Source: a bacterium 210820-DFI.6.37
GTDB taxonomy: Bacteria > Bacillota > Clostridia > Peptostreptococcales > Anaerovoracaceae
Direction of reading: 5' to 3'
Length of the DNA stretch: 46,164 bases
Assembly (NCBI GenBank): GCA_020558355.1
Contig: JAJCKG010000019.1
Span: forward strand, 1-46,164
The notes beneath the pieces were generated by a model. It was given only the letters and a program-made list of their open reading frames with translations. It was not told the DNA's origin and searched no databases. Position 1 is the first letter of the stretch. Each line of letters starts with the position of its first letter. Position numbers and translations under genes: made by a program. Below, piece by piece: positions 17,489 through 26,111 of this stretch.

Positions 17489-19870
17489 ATGGCATATAAT
17501 CCTACATTGTATAGGCACGAATTAGATCAAAGAGCTTTTGAAGCACTGAGTGTTTTTCCTAAGTTTGTTCAGCTGCGTGAATCCTATATAGCAAATGTCG
17601 ATGAAAGAGCAGCTAAAATTGATTTTCTTTCTTCTGCAATCAGGCTTAGTGAGAATCAGTTTCCGGAAATCTACAATCCACTTCCACCGATTTGTGAGAA
17701 ATTGGGCATCGCAGTGCCAGAACTATACTATGTAAAATCAAAGGAAATAAATGCATCTACTTGTGGCAATACCAACCCATACATTTATGTGACATCTGCA
17801 TTGGTGGAAAAGATATCGCCAGAAATGATCGCAAGTGTGCTTGCACATGAATGTGGACATATTGCCTGCAAGCACTATCTGTATCATTCTATGGCAGGTC
17901 AGTTGATAAACGGCATTGATAGCAGCCCACTTGCACGAATCCCTGCTATCAGAAAGTTGCTCACTCCCGCTCTGGTAAAAGCGCTTTTATTTTGGGATAG
18001 ATGCAGCGAACTATCGGCAGATCGAGCTGCTGTTTTATGTGATGGTACAGCAGACAAGACTGTAGATGTTCTTTTGAAAATTCATGGCTATGAAAATATT
18101 AACCGTGAAGAATTTTTAAAGCAGGCCATGGACTTAAAGGCTTTCATTAGCGATTCAAAATCGAATAAGATAATGGAGCAAATGTTGGTACAGAATGAAT
18201 CCCACCCACGCTTGGCTACTCGTGCTTATGAATGTTATACATGGGCAAATACCGAGGATTTCCCCAAAATACTGGACGGCACCTATACTGTTGAAAGGAA
18301 AGTCGAAATTCCAAACGACGGCAAGGAAGTCGTATCCGCTGAAGTGAGCATCTCCGCTGAATCGCCAGAGGAAACGATTGATGTTGATGATTTGAATAAA
18401 GCACTTTCTCGTGTCAACTCCGAACTGGATAGATACACAAGCAAGGCAGATATGGCAGATTATGTTTTTGCTATTTTTAGCGGCATCATGGCGGGTGCCA
18501 TTGATTCCATCTTTGTTGGTGAAACAAAAATTACAGATGGAGATATTCAGCTTTCCCACCAACAAATCAACAGATTTATTCAACAATATGCCAGCACCCG
18601 AGGATTTGACCATGAACGCTTGAAGGATTCTATTGCAGATCTTGAAAAAGCTTTCACGGTTGCCCAAGACAACATTTGGAAAGGTGCAGGAATCGGGGTG
18701 TCTGCTAAGAATCATCATCTGGCAGATCTTGCGCATCACCCTACGCCTTTGGGACTTGCAGCATCGGTAGCTGTTCAGTTTTTAAGAATTGGCACTTTTG
18801 TGAACAAAGACGGAGAATGGCATTTTATGCTTGTTGAGACTACAGTAAAAGACATCGTCGAAATTCTGGCTCCAGCGGTGTTAACAGGTATACTGAATTG
18901 GCTCGTTTTTGTTGCTGAGAAAAAATATGAGGCCGAGGATCACGAGATTTCACTTGCACTTCATAAACTGGTACACCTGATTGCGTCTACCCCTATCCTC
19001 ATTGAATTTACCAAATGTGCGGATAACTGGTTTGGACATTTGGTAAGTGATATGGGAGGTTCAAAAAACACTGCTGGTGGTGGTATGGGAATTCCCGGAG
19101 TTTTTCTTTCTCTGCTTTATGAATTTGCATCGCTTCCTGTTCTGAAGAATACCAAACTTCCGATGATTGTGAATGAGATGTATGAAAAGCAAAAAATTGA
19201 CCATCGCCACGAAATTCCTCTTTACAAGGAACTGGGTAAACAGGCAGTTCCGATTGTTTTTATTGAACTGTATGTAAGGATCGGATTCTTTTTAACACGG
19301 TTGGCGGTCGAATTTGCAGAGCATAAAAATCTTGCGGATATTAATTGGAATGCGGTAATCCCGTTCCATAACCGCACTGTAGATCGTATGCTTGCAGTTG
19401 CGAATATGACATTTACTTTTGCTGATACAGCTGATGCTGCCGTTCACGCAGCGCTGGAATCTGGTGGAAGCTGGGTATTATTCTCTGGTAAATTCGTCAC
19501 TCGCTTCAATTATGTAGGTGCTGGACGAGCCGCAATTGCTATAGTTAAGGAAGTTTCCAATGAACGCAAGGAATCGCAGTTGATTCACGAAAAAATGATT
19601 CTGAGCGAAGCGAAAACAGCCGCTTTCCTAACGCAGCTTCAGGAGTTCAAAGAACAGCTTGAAGAAAAAGTATCCGATTATCTTGCAGAGGACATCGAAA
19701 TGTTTATGCGGGAATTTGATTATATGGATCAGGGAATTGTATCTGGTGATTCAAATCTTGTTATAAAAGGAAATGTTGTAATTCAAAAAGCTCTCGGACG
19801 AAAAGCACAGTTTGAAAATCAAAAGGAATTTGATGACTTAATGCTGTCAGATATTCCGCTTGTACTATAG
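17489..19870 (+). CDS. M48-family zinc metalloprotease with a large uncharacterised C-terminal module
   Basis: 793 residues. The M48 catalytic helix is HECGH at 120-124 (SVLAHECGHIACKH), with the expected third zinc ligand in CSELSADRAAV (Glu about 174). Unlike HtpX and Ste24, no membrane helices flank the active site, so the protease is probably cytoplasmic. An acidic linker (about 275-320) leads into a second module of about 470 residues. It starts with a small-residue hydrophobic stretch (YVFAIFSGIMAGAIDSIF), has a histidine-rich motif (HHLADLAHHPTPLGL), and has several moderately hydrophobic helices that could contact the membrane. The end is a charged coiled-coil-like segment. GGAAGGG precedes the ATG. 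It is co-oriented with XRE, TerB-like and glycine-rich genes. Substrate unknown; the glycine-rich neighbour is the obvious candidate. Confidence 0.85.
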   Translation: MAYNPTLYRHELDQRAFEALSVFPKFVQLRESYIANVDERAAKIDFLSSAIRLSENQFPEIYNPLPPICEKLGIAVPELYYVKSKEINASTCGNTNPYIYVTSALVEKISPEMIASVLAHECGHIACKHYLYHSMAGQLINGIDSSPLARIPAIRKLLTPALVKALLFWDRCSELSADRAAVLCDGTADKTVDVLLKIHGYENINREEFLKQAMDLKAFISDSKSNKIMEQMLVQNESHPRLATRAYECYTWANTEDFPKILDGTYTVERKVEIPNDGKEVVSAEVSISAESPEETIDVDDLNKALSRVNSELDRYTSKADMADYVFAIFSGIMAGAIDSIFVGETKITDGDIQLSHQQINRFIQQYASTRGFDHERLKDSIADLEKAFTVAQDNIWKGAGIGVSAKNHHLADLAHHPTPLGLAASVAVQFLRIGTFVNKDGEWHFMLVETTVKDIVEILAPAVLTGILNWLVFVAEKKYEAEDHEISLALHKLVHLIASTPILIEFTKCADNWFGHLVSDMGGSKNTAGGGMGIPGVFLSLLYEFASLPVLKNTKLPMIVNEMYEKQKIDHRHEIPLYKELGKQAVPIVFIELYVRIGFFLTRLAVEFAEHKNLADINWNAVIPFHNRTVDRMLAVANMTFTFADTADAAVHAALESGGSWVLFSGKFVTRFNYVGAGRAAIAIVKEVSNERKESQLIHEKMILSEAKTAAFLTQLQEFKEQLEEKVSDYLAEDIEMFMREFDYMDQGIVSGDSNLVIKGNVVIQKALGRKAQFENQKEFDDLMLSDIPLVL

Positions 19871-19881
19871 GAGGGAGCACT

Positions 19882-20646
19882 ATGACGATCAAAGATTTTG
19901 GCAAAGGACTAAAAGGTGATTTGCAGGATGCTGTTGATACGGTGAAACAGAAAACCAAAGAAGTAGAGATACTAGATATGAAGCAGGTTAGTGAGGTGGC
20001 CTCTGAAAATATCAAAAATCTATTCAAAAAGCATGATGTTGGAAAGGGTTCTTCCAAGGAAAATGCAGACGAAACCTCGACATCGCAAAACATCACAAGA
20101 ATATCCGTAAAAAACGCCATCAAAACTATCTATTTTATGATGGCGGCAGATGGCGAAATCTATCACGGCGAAGAAGAAAAGTTTGATACAATCTGCTCCG
20201 AACTGGATCAGGATTTTGGCGAATTTAAGGGAACAATCGTTGCAGAATGTAAAGCCCGTTTGGATAAGGTTATAGATCCGAAAGATTACTATGATGCGCT
20301 TCAGGACAGTGTTGGAGAAGCATTATCACAGAACTCTCCAGCCGAAACGTCTTTCATTACGCCAAAGATTTTGGTGTGGAACCTTCTGTCTGTAGCATAT
20401 AGCGATGAACAATACAATGAAACGGAACGGCGATTGCTGAAATTTGTTGTTCGTAAACTCAACATTGATAAGGCAGATTTTCTTGAAATGGAAAGCAGTA
20501 TGCTGACTCTGCTGGACTTGGAAAAGGAATTGGCATGGATCAAAACGACAAACAGACCTTATCTGACCATCGAAGCCATGGTCAATGAAATTGCAGACCG
20601 TAAGAATATCATCATGGAAAACATCATGGATTTGGTGTCGTTATAA
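19882..20646 (+). CDS. TerB-like protein
   Basis: 254 residues. The N-terminal 70 are amphipathic and charged (DFGKGLKGDLQDAVDTVKQ), possibly membrane-associating or partner-binding. Residues about 75-230 show the two-lobed TerB/DjlA-type helical pattern: an acidic repeat MMAADGEIYHGEEEKF at 86-101 and its partner VAYSDEQYNETERRLL at 171-186. TerB-like domains bind metal ions and occur in tellurite-resistance, stress and phage-defence loci as adaptors. It starts 11 bases after the protease gene (GGAGGGAG upstream), so the two are co-translated. Function in this cassette is unknown; a sensor or adaptor role is inferred. Confidence 0.75.
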   Translation: MTIKDFGKGLKGDLQDAVDTVKQKTKEVEILDMKQVSEVASENIKNLFKKHDVGKGSSKENADETSTSQNITRISVKNAIKTIYFMMAADGEIYHGEEEKFDTICSELDQDFGEFKGTIVAECKARLDKVIDPKDYYDALQDSVGEALSQNSPAETSFITPKILVWNLLSVAYSDEQYNETERRLLKFVVRKLNIDKADFLEMESSMLTLLDLEKELAWIKTTNRPYLTIEAMVNEIADRKNIIMENIMDLVSL

Positions 20647-20661
20647 AAGGAGGAAGTAAAT

Positions 20662-21675
20662 ATGCCATTACCAATTTTATTCATTGGTGTTGCGGCAGCT
20701 ACGGGTGGCCTTGGTATTGGAAAGACAATTAAGGCTGGTGTAGACGCAAACAACGCTAAGCAGATCAATAAAAGCGCAAACGAAACTGTGGAAACATCCA
20801 CCGAATGGCTTAATGCCCAGCGACTGTCTTGCGGTAATTCTCTGCGTCAGCTTGGCGAGGAAAAATTGTATATCCTCAACAGCACCATAACTGAATTTCT
20901 TGATACTTTTTCTAAAATCAAAAATGTTGATTTTAGAAAATCCGAGGGACTGGAAGAACTAAAGAAATTCCATGTGGATGAAAAAGAATTTGTAAAATTA
21001 AAGTCCATGGCATCCTTTGCCGGTTCACTTGCTGGTGGAGCTGTGGCGGGAACAGCCGGAGGCGCATTAGCTGCTTTCGGTGCGTATGGTGCAGCTCAGG
21101 CGTTAGCCTGTGCATCTACCGGAACGGCAATCGCATCCCTAAGCGGCGTTGCTGCAACTAACGCAACATTAGCGTTTTTCGGCGGCGGTTCACTTGCTGC
21201 CGGTGGACTTGGGATGGTAGGTGGAACAGCTGTTCTCGGTGGTTTGGTTGCTGGCCCTGCTCTTATGGTTATGGGGTTCGTTACAGGTCACTCCGCTAAA
21301 AAAAATCTTGAAAAAGCATACACCAATAGAGCCGAAGCAATACAAATAGCTGCGCAACTTAACACAGCAGCGTCGCAATGTGAAACGATCCGTAGACGCA
21401 CCTGCATGTTTTATAATCTTCTGGCAAGACTTGACGCCAAGTTCCTTCCTATGATTTATAAAATGGAAGATATTTTTGCAACCGAAGGTGATGACTACAG
21501 ACAATACTCTGTGGAGTCGAAGAAAGTTATTGCGTCTTGCGCCAGCATAGCGGTATCTATAAAAAACGTTTTGGATACACCTATTCTAACAGATGATGGC
21601 TTATTGACCCATGCATCTGAAACAACTGCAACTAGTATTGAAGATTTTCTGAAGAATCTGAGAATTGCCGTTTAA
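20662..21675 (+). CDS. Glycine/alanine-rich membrane-inserting protein
   Basis: 337 residues from ATG 20662 (GGAGG eight bases upstream). A short hydrophobic N-terminus (about 1-22) leads to a charged helical region (about 30-115), then a long glycine/alanine-rich hydrophobic zone at about 116-208 with many GxxxG-like steps (GSLAGGAVAGTAGGALAAFG), enough for two or three close-packed membrane helices. A second helical region (about 210-337) contains CETIRRRTCMF and a serine/threonine-rich tail. Such glycine-zipper profiles are seen in pore-forming or membrane-remodelling proteins, but I recognise no named family. It follows the TerB gene by 15 bases and ends the cassette. Confidence 0.75.
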   Translation: MPLPILFIGVAAATGGLGIGKTIKAGVDANNAKQINKSANETVETSTEWLNAQRLSCGNSLRQLGEEKLYILNSTITEFLDTFSKIKNVDFRKSEGLEELKKFHVDEKEFVKLKSMASFAGSLAGGAVAGTAGGALAAFGAYGAAQALACASTGTAIASLSGVAATNATLAFFGGGSLAAGGLGMVGGTAVLGGLVAGPALMVMGFVTGHSAKKNLEKAYTNRAEAIQIAAQLNTAASQCETIRRRTCMFYNLLARLDAKFLPMIYKMEDIFATEGDDYRQYSVESKKVIASCASIAVSIKNVLDTPILTDDGLLTHASETTATSIEDFLKNLRIAV

Positions 21676-21720
21676 CTTCATATAAGGGCCGCACCCCTTA
21701 CGCTGCTTTGCAGCTATCCC

Positions 21721-21966
21721 TGCGAACTTGACTGCGGCGAATTGTCTAAAGACGTAACTTGTGCAAATTTTGCACAAGTTACAGATAACGGCAAAATCTA
21801 ACAATACAAATTGAACACTTTTACCAAGCAGGGATATGTTCTGGATAAAAGCAGATTGATTCATAGACAAATTTTGGGCGAGGAATACAAACACAAATCA
21901 CGCCTGTCCCCAAGTCAAATCAACGTAACCATGTCATCAGGCGGGAAGAGAGGCCGCTCTTCTTAA
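21721..21966 (+). pseudogene. RhuM-like virulence/mobile-element protein remnant
   Basis: An 82-codon frame interrupted by one TAA at 21799-21801. The first part (GELSKDVTCANFAQVTDNGK) resembles the middle of RhuM-family proteins; the second (FTKQGYVLDKSRL, then GEEY) resembles the segment that follows after a longer conserved block, so an internal deletion is likely. No start codon or ribosome binding site is present. RhuM genes ride on prophages and islands. The identification is by recalled motif only. Confidence 0.45.
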
Positions 21967-22003
21967 GGCGAACGCTCTGATTGCGTCACCCGACAAAGGA
22001 AAA

Positions 22004-22028
22004 ACCCCGCGGGATTTTCCCGCGGGGT
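22004..22028 (-). terminator. Terminator of the carboxylesterase gene
   Basis: Eleven-base GC-rich arms (22004-22014 and 22018-22028) with a TTT loop, 12 bases after the minus-strand stop and followed there by TTTTCCTTTG. Confidence 0.85.
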
Positions 22029-22040
22029 ACGCGTTTTACT

Positions 22041-23668
22041 TTATTTGATATAATATTTCAGCAGCGGCTCAATCAGCTGACGCTGTTCTTTCATCCAGTC
22101 GCCCTCCATCTTCATAGAGCTGTCATTTCCAATGACCATGGTATTACGCATTTTGGAATCATATGTAGTCCATTCTATATCCTCTGTGCTTGGATTTCCA
22201 TTTCTTGCAAAATTAGCCCACGCCGCGCACATCTGATCCGCCAACGCTTCATCCACTTTTCCGGAAAAACCGGCTCCAGTCAGATTATGGAAGATATATG
22301 CCAGCTCCGACGCATGGCACGCGCCCATGTTCTCATCTGTAGATTCCTTGGCAAAGTAGTACATATAGCTGGTTCCACCGGCATCGCTATGGTTTGCCGC
22401 TTCTTCAATAGCAGGAACGCGGAATACGATGTCGTTGCAAAGCTCCGTTTTTGCCCAGAGATCCTCTTTATCTTTTTGCAGGTTAAGGAAATCATCTACC
22501 AGTTCGTTTTCTTCTTTTGTAGCAAGGCCTCGAAGCTGTTTTAGTTTTGCCTCTACAATATATTCCTCGTAAGCCGCAACCGCGGTATCCATATCTTCTT
22601 CACCCATTTCATTGATCCAGTAATTCCACTCGTTGGCATTGCTTCCTGTCATAAGGATAACATCCTTGCTGGCGCCATCTGCCAGTGCCTGATATGGGTC
22701 TTCAGGGATCAATTTTCCATCCCGCAAAGGCATATTATACAAGTCATTCAGGCAGTTGCCCTCATCATCGAAAGGCTCCGTGTAATATTTGATCAGATCC
22801 TCTTCGGGAATAGCCATTAAGTCATCCATGTTCTTCGCGCCGGTTACTTCCATCAGCGCTTCGGTCAATCCCCACTCGTCGATTTCCTCCTGCGAATAGG
22901 TCAGAGCAAGGCTTCCGCTCTGAGAAATACATTTCTGAAACAGACCTTTTGCTTCATCTACTACAAGCAGCGTAGAAGTTGTGCCTCCCCGGCAGATTCG
23001 CCAAAGATGGTTATGTTGTTGGGGTCGCCGCCAAAGGCCGCAATGTTTTCTTTCACCCATTTCAGAGCCTGAATATGATCCAAAATACCTAAATTGGGGG
23101 CATCCGCAAAATCTTCGCCGCCGTCTACTTTGGAAAAATCAATAAATCCCATAAAGCCAACCCTGTAGTTGGCAGATACCATAATGATATCTTCATTCTC
23201 TTGCACAAAGTACTGGCCATCATAGAGTGGGTCGGATGTGCCGCCCCAGGCAAACCCGCCGCCATGGAAATAAACCATAACTGGCTTATCACTGCCGCTT
23301 AGATCTTTGGTCCATACATTCAGTGTCAGACAATCTTCTCCGATCTCATTGTAGGATGCCGGTTCGCTGGGCCATTCGTATTGAATACTGGTCTTTCCAA
23401 ACTCTGACGCCTCAATGGTTTCCTCGCTATCCTCCGGAGCCTCAGGCGCTTTCCACCGCAGTTCTCCGACCGGTGCTTTGGCGTAAGGAATTCCTTTAAA
23501 GGAAAGAACCTGCGTATCCTCTTCAATCTGCCCTACAAAGTTTCCGTTTTGACACTTGGCGGTCATCTCCTCTTCATTGCTGCCGCTTCCGCATCCAAAA
23601 AGGACCAGAGTCAAACACAGCATCATAGAAACTCCAAAAGCAAGTTTCATAATTCGATTTCTCTTCAT
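22041..23668 (-). pseudogene. Frameshifted lipoprotein carboxylesterase (type B)
   Basis: Two overlapping frames (23668 to 22961, then 23060 to 22041) together encode one carboxylesterase/para-nitrobenzyl esterase of about 540 residues. The N-terminus has a signal peptide and lipobox (VLFGC, Cys26), so the product would be an outer-face lipoprotein. The oxyanion HGGG (YFHGGGFAWGG), the serine elbow GESAG, the acid near SNANEWNYW and the histidine in GACHASEL are all recognisable. The frames change at the serine elbow: after GESAG the minus strand reads GGGGAGGCACA, where a reading such as GGAGGCACA would keep the frame, i.e. two extra bases or one lost. It may be a genuine inactivating shift or a sequence error. 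GGGAGG precedes the ATG. It lies downstream of a membrane LuxR gene on the same strand. Confidence 0.85.
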
Positions 23669-23741
23669 GGTTTTCGCCTCCCTTATCGAGGTCCCGAAAC
23701 ATACAAATGATTCCGGGTTCTCGTTTTCATAATTTTCTTAA

Positions 23742-23771
23742 ATTTTATAAAAGAGAAGGGCGAAAAGTAAA
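23742..23771 (-). promoter_or_regulatory. Promoter of the carboxylesterase gene
   Basis: TTTACT (23771 to 23766) and TAAAAT (23747 to 23742) with an 18-base spacer on the minus strand. The -35 touches the palindrome at 23769-23790, the arrangement expected for class II activation by a LuxR-type regulator. Confidence 0.45.
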
Positions 23772-23790
23772 TTACCCATGTGGGTAATTT
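23769..23790. promoter_or_regulatory. 22-base perfect palindrome, candidate LuxR-family operator
   Basis: Ten-base arms AAATTACCCA and TGGGTAATTT separated by two bases, centred about 44 bases upstream of the predicted esterase transcription start. It also lies just after the LuxR gene stop (23803) and is followed by TTTACTTTT on the minus strand, so a terminator role is an alternative. Confidence 0.5.
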
Positions 23791-23802
23791 GATAGAAACC
23801 AC

Positions 23803-24840
23803 TTACTTTTCAGCTTCTTTTCCACGTCCCGGGTCCTGAGAATTGATCCGATAAACCACCTCCATTCGGCTATTCACCTGCAGCTTTTCATAAATGTTCT
23901 GCAGGTGTTTTTTCACGGTATTGATGGAAATATACAATTCCCGGGAAATATCAGGATTTGTATAGCCCTTGTATATCAGCTGGGCCACTTCTCGCTCCCG
24001 GTCAGTCAGGCTGTACTTTTCCGCAAGAAGTTTAATTCTATCCCTTTCAGAAAAAGGCTCGCCAGAAGAGTTCGGAATCTCATCCGCTTCATGGAAAAAC
24101 AAGGGGCCAAAGTCCTCTTTGAAAACGAACAGGAAGGTAGCCAGACTGAGGATAAACATAATAATCCCTGTTATATCTGGAATTTCCAGAGCCCACGCAG
24201 AAATACCAAATCGCCCTTGAGACAGCCCAATATCAATAATTCCCTGCGCAACAGACTGGATCGACAGCAGTCCTGTACAAACCATAATATATCGACAGCG
24301 CAGCGTATCTTCACATTCTTTAAGGGCATAAACACTGTATCGTAAAAGCAGAAAAAAGGTTATAAGCACAAAGCACGCTTCCATAACATCCCATACATAG
24401 CAGACTGCTTGCTGCCGTATATCGTAATACGGTCCCATAAACGCAGTGGTAAAAATAACGGAAAAAAGCATCCTCGCGCCGGTAAGAACTACCGCGGCCG
24501 TTCGGATTTCGCCGCTTTTACGGGCTGGGGCTTCTTTGGAGCTATCGATCAGCTCCCGAAGCAGTAACAGCCAGGTAAAGTACAACAGGCAGCAAAGGGT
24601 GTAATCTACAAGACGGAAAGGCAACGCCAGTTCAAATTCATTCTGCACAGTCTCCCTATAGTAAAAGATAAAATACAAAAATCCGGTAAAAAAGACATTG
24701 AAGGCAAACCGTCTTGCCGCTTTAAACATATCATTCCGGCGGAATTCCTTTCTGACCAGTACCAGGGAAATAAGCGCAAGACATAGCAAAGACAGGAACA
24801 TGGCTACAATATATCCAGTAAAAATCAGGTTTACATACAT
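23803..24840 (-). CDS. Membrane-anchored LuxR-family regulator
   Basis: 345 residues. The N-terminal 245 residues hold about seven hydrophobic segments (near 5-28, 45-62, 78-97, 112-133, 145-168, 180-200, 220-240). After a short linker, residues about 270-335 form a LuxR/GerE DNA-binding domain ([19 protein letters not shown], then [16 protein letters not shown]). No phosphoacceptor domain is present, so the signal is probably sensed in the membrane. GAAAGGA lies about ten bases before the ATG. The gene precedes the lipoprotein esterase on the same strand with a palindrome between them, suggesting the esterase as its target. This 7TM-LuxR architecture is common in gut Actinobacteria and some clostridia. 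Confidence 0.82.
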   Translation of the reverse strand: MYVNLIFTGYIVAMFLSLLCLALISLVLVRKEFRRNDMFKAARRFAFNVFFTGFLYFIFYYRETVQNEFELALPFRLVDYTLCCLLYFTWLLLLRELIDSSKEAPARKSGEIRTAAVVLTGARMLFSVIFTTAFMGPYYDIRQQAVCYVWDVMEACFVLITFFLLLRYSVYALKECEDTLRCRYIMVCTGLLSIQSVAQGIIDIGLSQGRFGISAWALEIPDITGIIMFILSLATFLFVFKEDFGPLFFHEADEIPNSSGEPFSERDRIKLLAEKYSLTDREREVAQLIYKGYTNPDISRELYISINTVKKHLQNIYEKLQVNSRMEVVYRINSQDPGRGKEAEK

Positions 24841-24921
24841 TTTCTCTGTTCCTTTCCCATTTTTTGTTGTCTCATTTCAGGTCCTCTTATCTTTTTTCAA
24901 TGGCTCCCTTACCGCCAGCCA

Positions 24922-25233
24922 TTATATCAGATTTACATATTCTCTTTTTTTATCTACAATTGCGTAGATTACAACTGTCTTTTCCGCTTCATCAATTTTA
25001 TAAAACACCAGATGCCGCCCGGCAAGAACTACTCGGTACCCCTGCCGTTTCAAAATTGTGTATCCTGGTTGACTTCCCATTGCGGGAAACTCACTGAGAT
25101 TCATGATTGCGCTTTCCAGTTTGTCGAGATAATTAAGCGCAAGCTCCTCACTTCCGGAATCTGCCGCAATATAAAAAATAATATCCCTCAGCTGCTCCTC
25201 CGCTTTATCCGTTCGAACAATCCGATACTTCAT
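24922..25233 (-). CDS. RelE/ParE-family toxin
   Basis: 103 residues, usual length for the ParE/RelE superfamily. Features include MKYRIVRTDKAEEQLRDI at the start, the central AMGSQPGYTILKRQGYRVV with the conserved glycine and basic residues, and the terminal strands LVFYKIDEAEKTVVIYAIV. Known members are mRNA interferases or gyrase poisons; which applies is not decidable here. It overlaps the antitoxin gene by four bases (ATGA), normal for these pairs. Its 3' end is repeated at 16829-16866. Confidence 0.9.
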   Translation of the reverse strand: MKYRIVRTDKAEEQLRDIIFYIAADSGSEELALNYLDKLESAIMNLSEFPAMGSQPGYTILKRQGYRVVLAGRHLVFYKIDEAEKTVVIYAIVDKKREYVNLI

Positions 25234-25508
25234 TTTTGTTTTCTCTCCAAAAGAGTGGCTCTGATGTGATCAAAGGTATCCCGAATTGGAGCCACGTTTC
25301 CCTTTGCGACGTCTTCTTCCGCTTCCGCCAAGGTACGAAGCAGCTCCAGTTCCGCTTTCATCTGATAATAATCCTGCAGACCCAGCACAACCGTATCGCC
25401 ATGTCCATTTACTGTGATAATTACTGGGGTTCTGTTCTCCCTGCACTGTCTTGAAACCTCGCTGTAATGGTTTCGCAGATCAGCGGATGGTCGTATAACT
25501 TCTCCCAT
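25230..25508 (-). CDS. Phd/YefM-family antitoxin
   Basis: 92 residues. IRPSADLRNHYSEV at the N-terminus and TVVLGLQDYYQMKAEL in the middle are the Phd/YefM pattern; the charged C-terminal third should wrap the toxin. Two possible ribosome binding sites (AAGGAGG and GAAGGA) precede the ATG. A minus-strand TATAAT (25535-25540) overlaps the palindrome ATATGCATAT (25527-25536), a plausible autoregulatory site. Fragments of the same gene occur at 16870-16935 and 25611-25725. Confidence 0.9.
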   Translation of the reverse strand: MGEVIRPSADLRNHYSEVSRQCRENRTPVIITVNGHGDTVVLGLQDYYQMKAELELLRTLAEAEEDVAKGNVAPIRDTFDHIRATLLERKQK

Positions 25509-25610
25509 ATCCTTCAGTCCTCCTTTATATGCATATTATATCATAATTCGTCTATTACTACTACGGCAAAACCTATCAATTGATCACCTGATTTCTGAAA
25601 TTCAGGAAAT

Positions 25611-25725
25611 TCGCTCCAGCTCCGCTTTCAGGTGATAATACCCCGCAGGCCCGGCACAACCGTGTCGCCACGTCCATCTTCCCTCCTCCATATGCAAATT
25701 ATATTATAATTCGTCTATTACTACT
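25611..25725 (-). pseudogene. Second decayed copy of the antitoxin gene and its upstream region
   Basis: This stretch resembles the intact antitoxin region joined end to end with a gap. Bases 25613-25675 match the part encoding GDTVVLGLQDYY (here frameshifted after GDTVVPGL). Bases 25680-25725 match the intact gene's upstream promoter region 25515-25560, both ending in CGTCTATTACTACTA. The 5' third of the gene and the toxin are missing. Confidence 0.65.
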
Positions 25726-25740
25726 ATGAAAGCGAAAAAA

Positions 25741-25794
25741 ATAACCACCTTTCTGATGATACGCGTAAAAGCGTATCACTCGAAAGATGGTTAT
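25741..25794 (-). terminator. Terminator of rpmE
   Basis: Outer arms ATAACCA (25741-25747) and TGGTTAT (25788-25794) with an inner TGATACGC/GCGTATCA stem; the minus strand continues into a run of T. It begins 15 bases after the rpmE stop. Confidence 0.85.
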
Positions 25795-25808
25795 CAATAG
25801 TATTCTTG

Positions 25809-26009
25809 TTAGTCCAGATTGTACTTGTTCTTGAACTTCTCAACACGACCGCCGCGGTTGATGAATTTCTGCTGACCTGTAAAGAATGGATGACACTCTG
25901 AGCAAACGTCCAGGCGAATTTCTTCGCTAGTAGACCTTGTAACAAATGTGTTACCGCATGCGCAAGTTACTTTACATTCCTTATAGTCAGGATGGATTCC
26001 TTCCTTCAT
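25809..26009 (-). CDS. rpmE: 50S ribosomal protein L31, zinc-binding type
   Basis: 66 residues, with the two cysteine pairs of the C+ form (CKVTCAC and CSEC) that bind zinc, and the terminal [14 protein letters not shown] 26009 follows GAGGTGAG. In most clostridia rpmE lies between rho and the DUF1385 gene; here it sits alone in the block that separates prmC from prfA, with its own terminator. Confidence 0.96.
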   Translation of the reverse strand: MKEGIHPDYKECKVTCACGNTFVTRSTSEEIRLDVCSECHPFFTGQQKFINRGGRVEKFKNKYNLD

Positions 26010-26111
26010 GCTTCTCACCTCTTTCCTGCTCGGGTCTTTCCACCTTTGCATAATTTGCTGTACTACAGCTTATTCACTATATCACAGTCCGCGCTGAAAA
26101 ACAAGTGTTTT

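Noticed and set aside
21754..21782. Long palindrome (14-base arms) after the glycine-rich protein gene, first taken for a terminator or recombination site
   Set aside because: It has no T-tract and falls inside the RhuM-like reading frame, where its two halves simply encode TCANFAQV. Coding coincidence is the simpler explanation.
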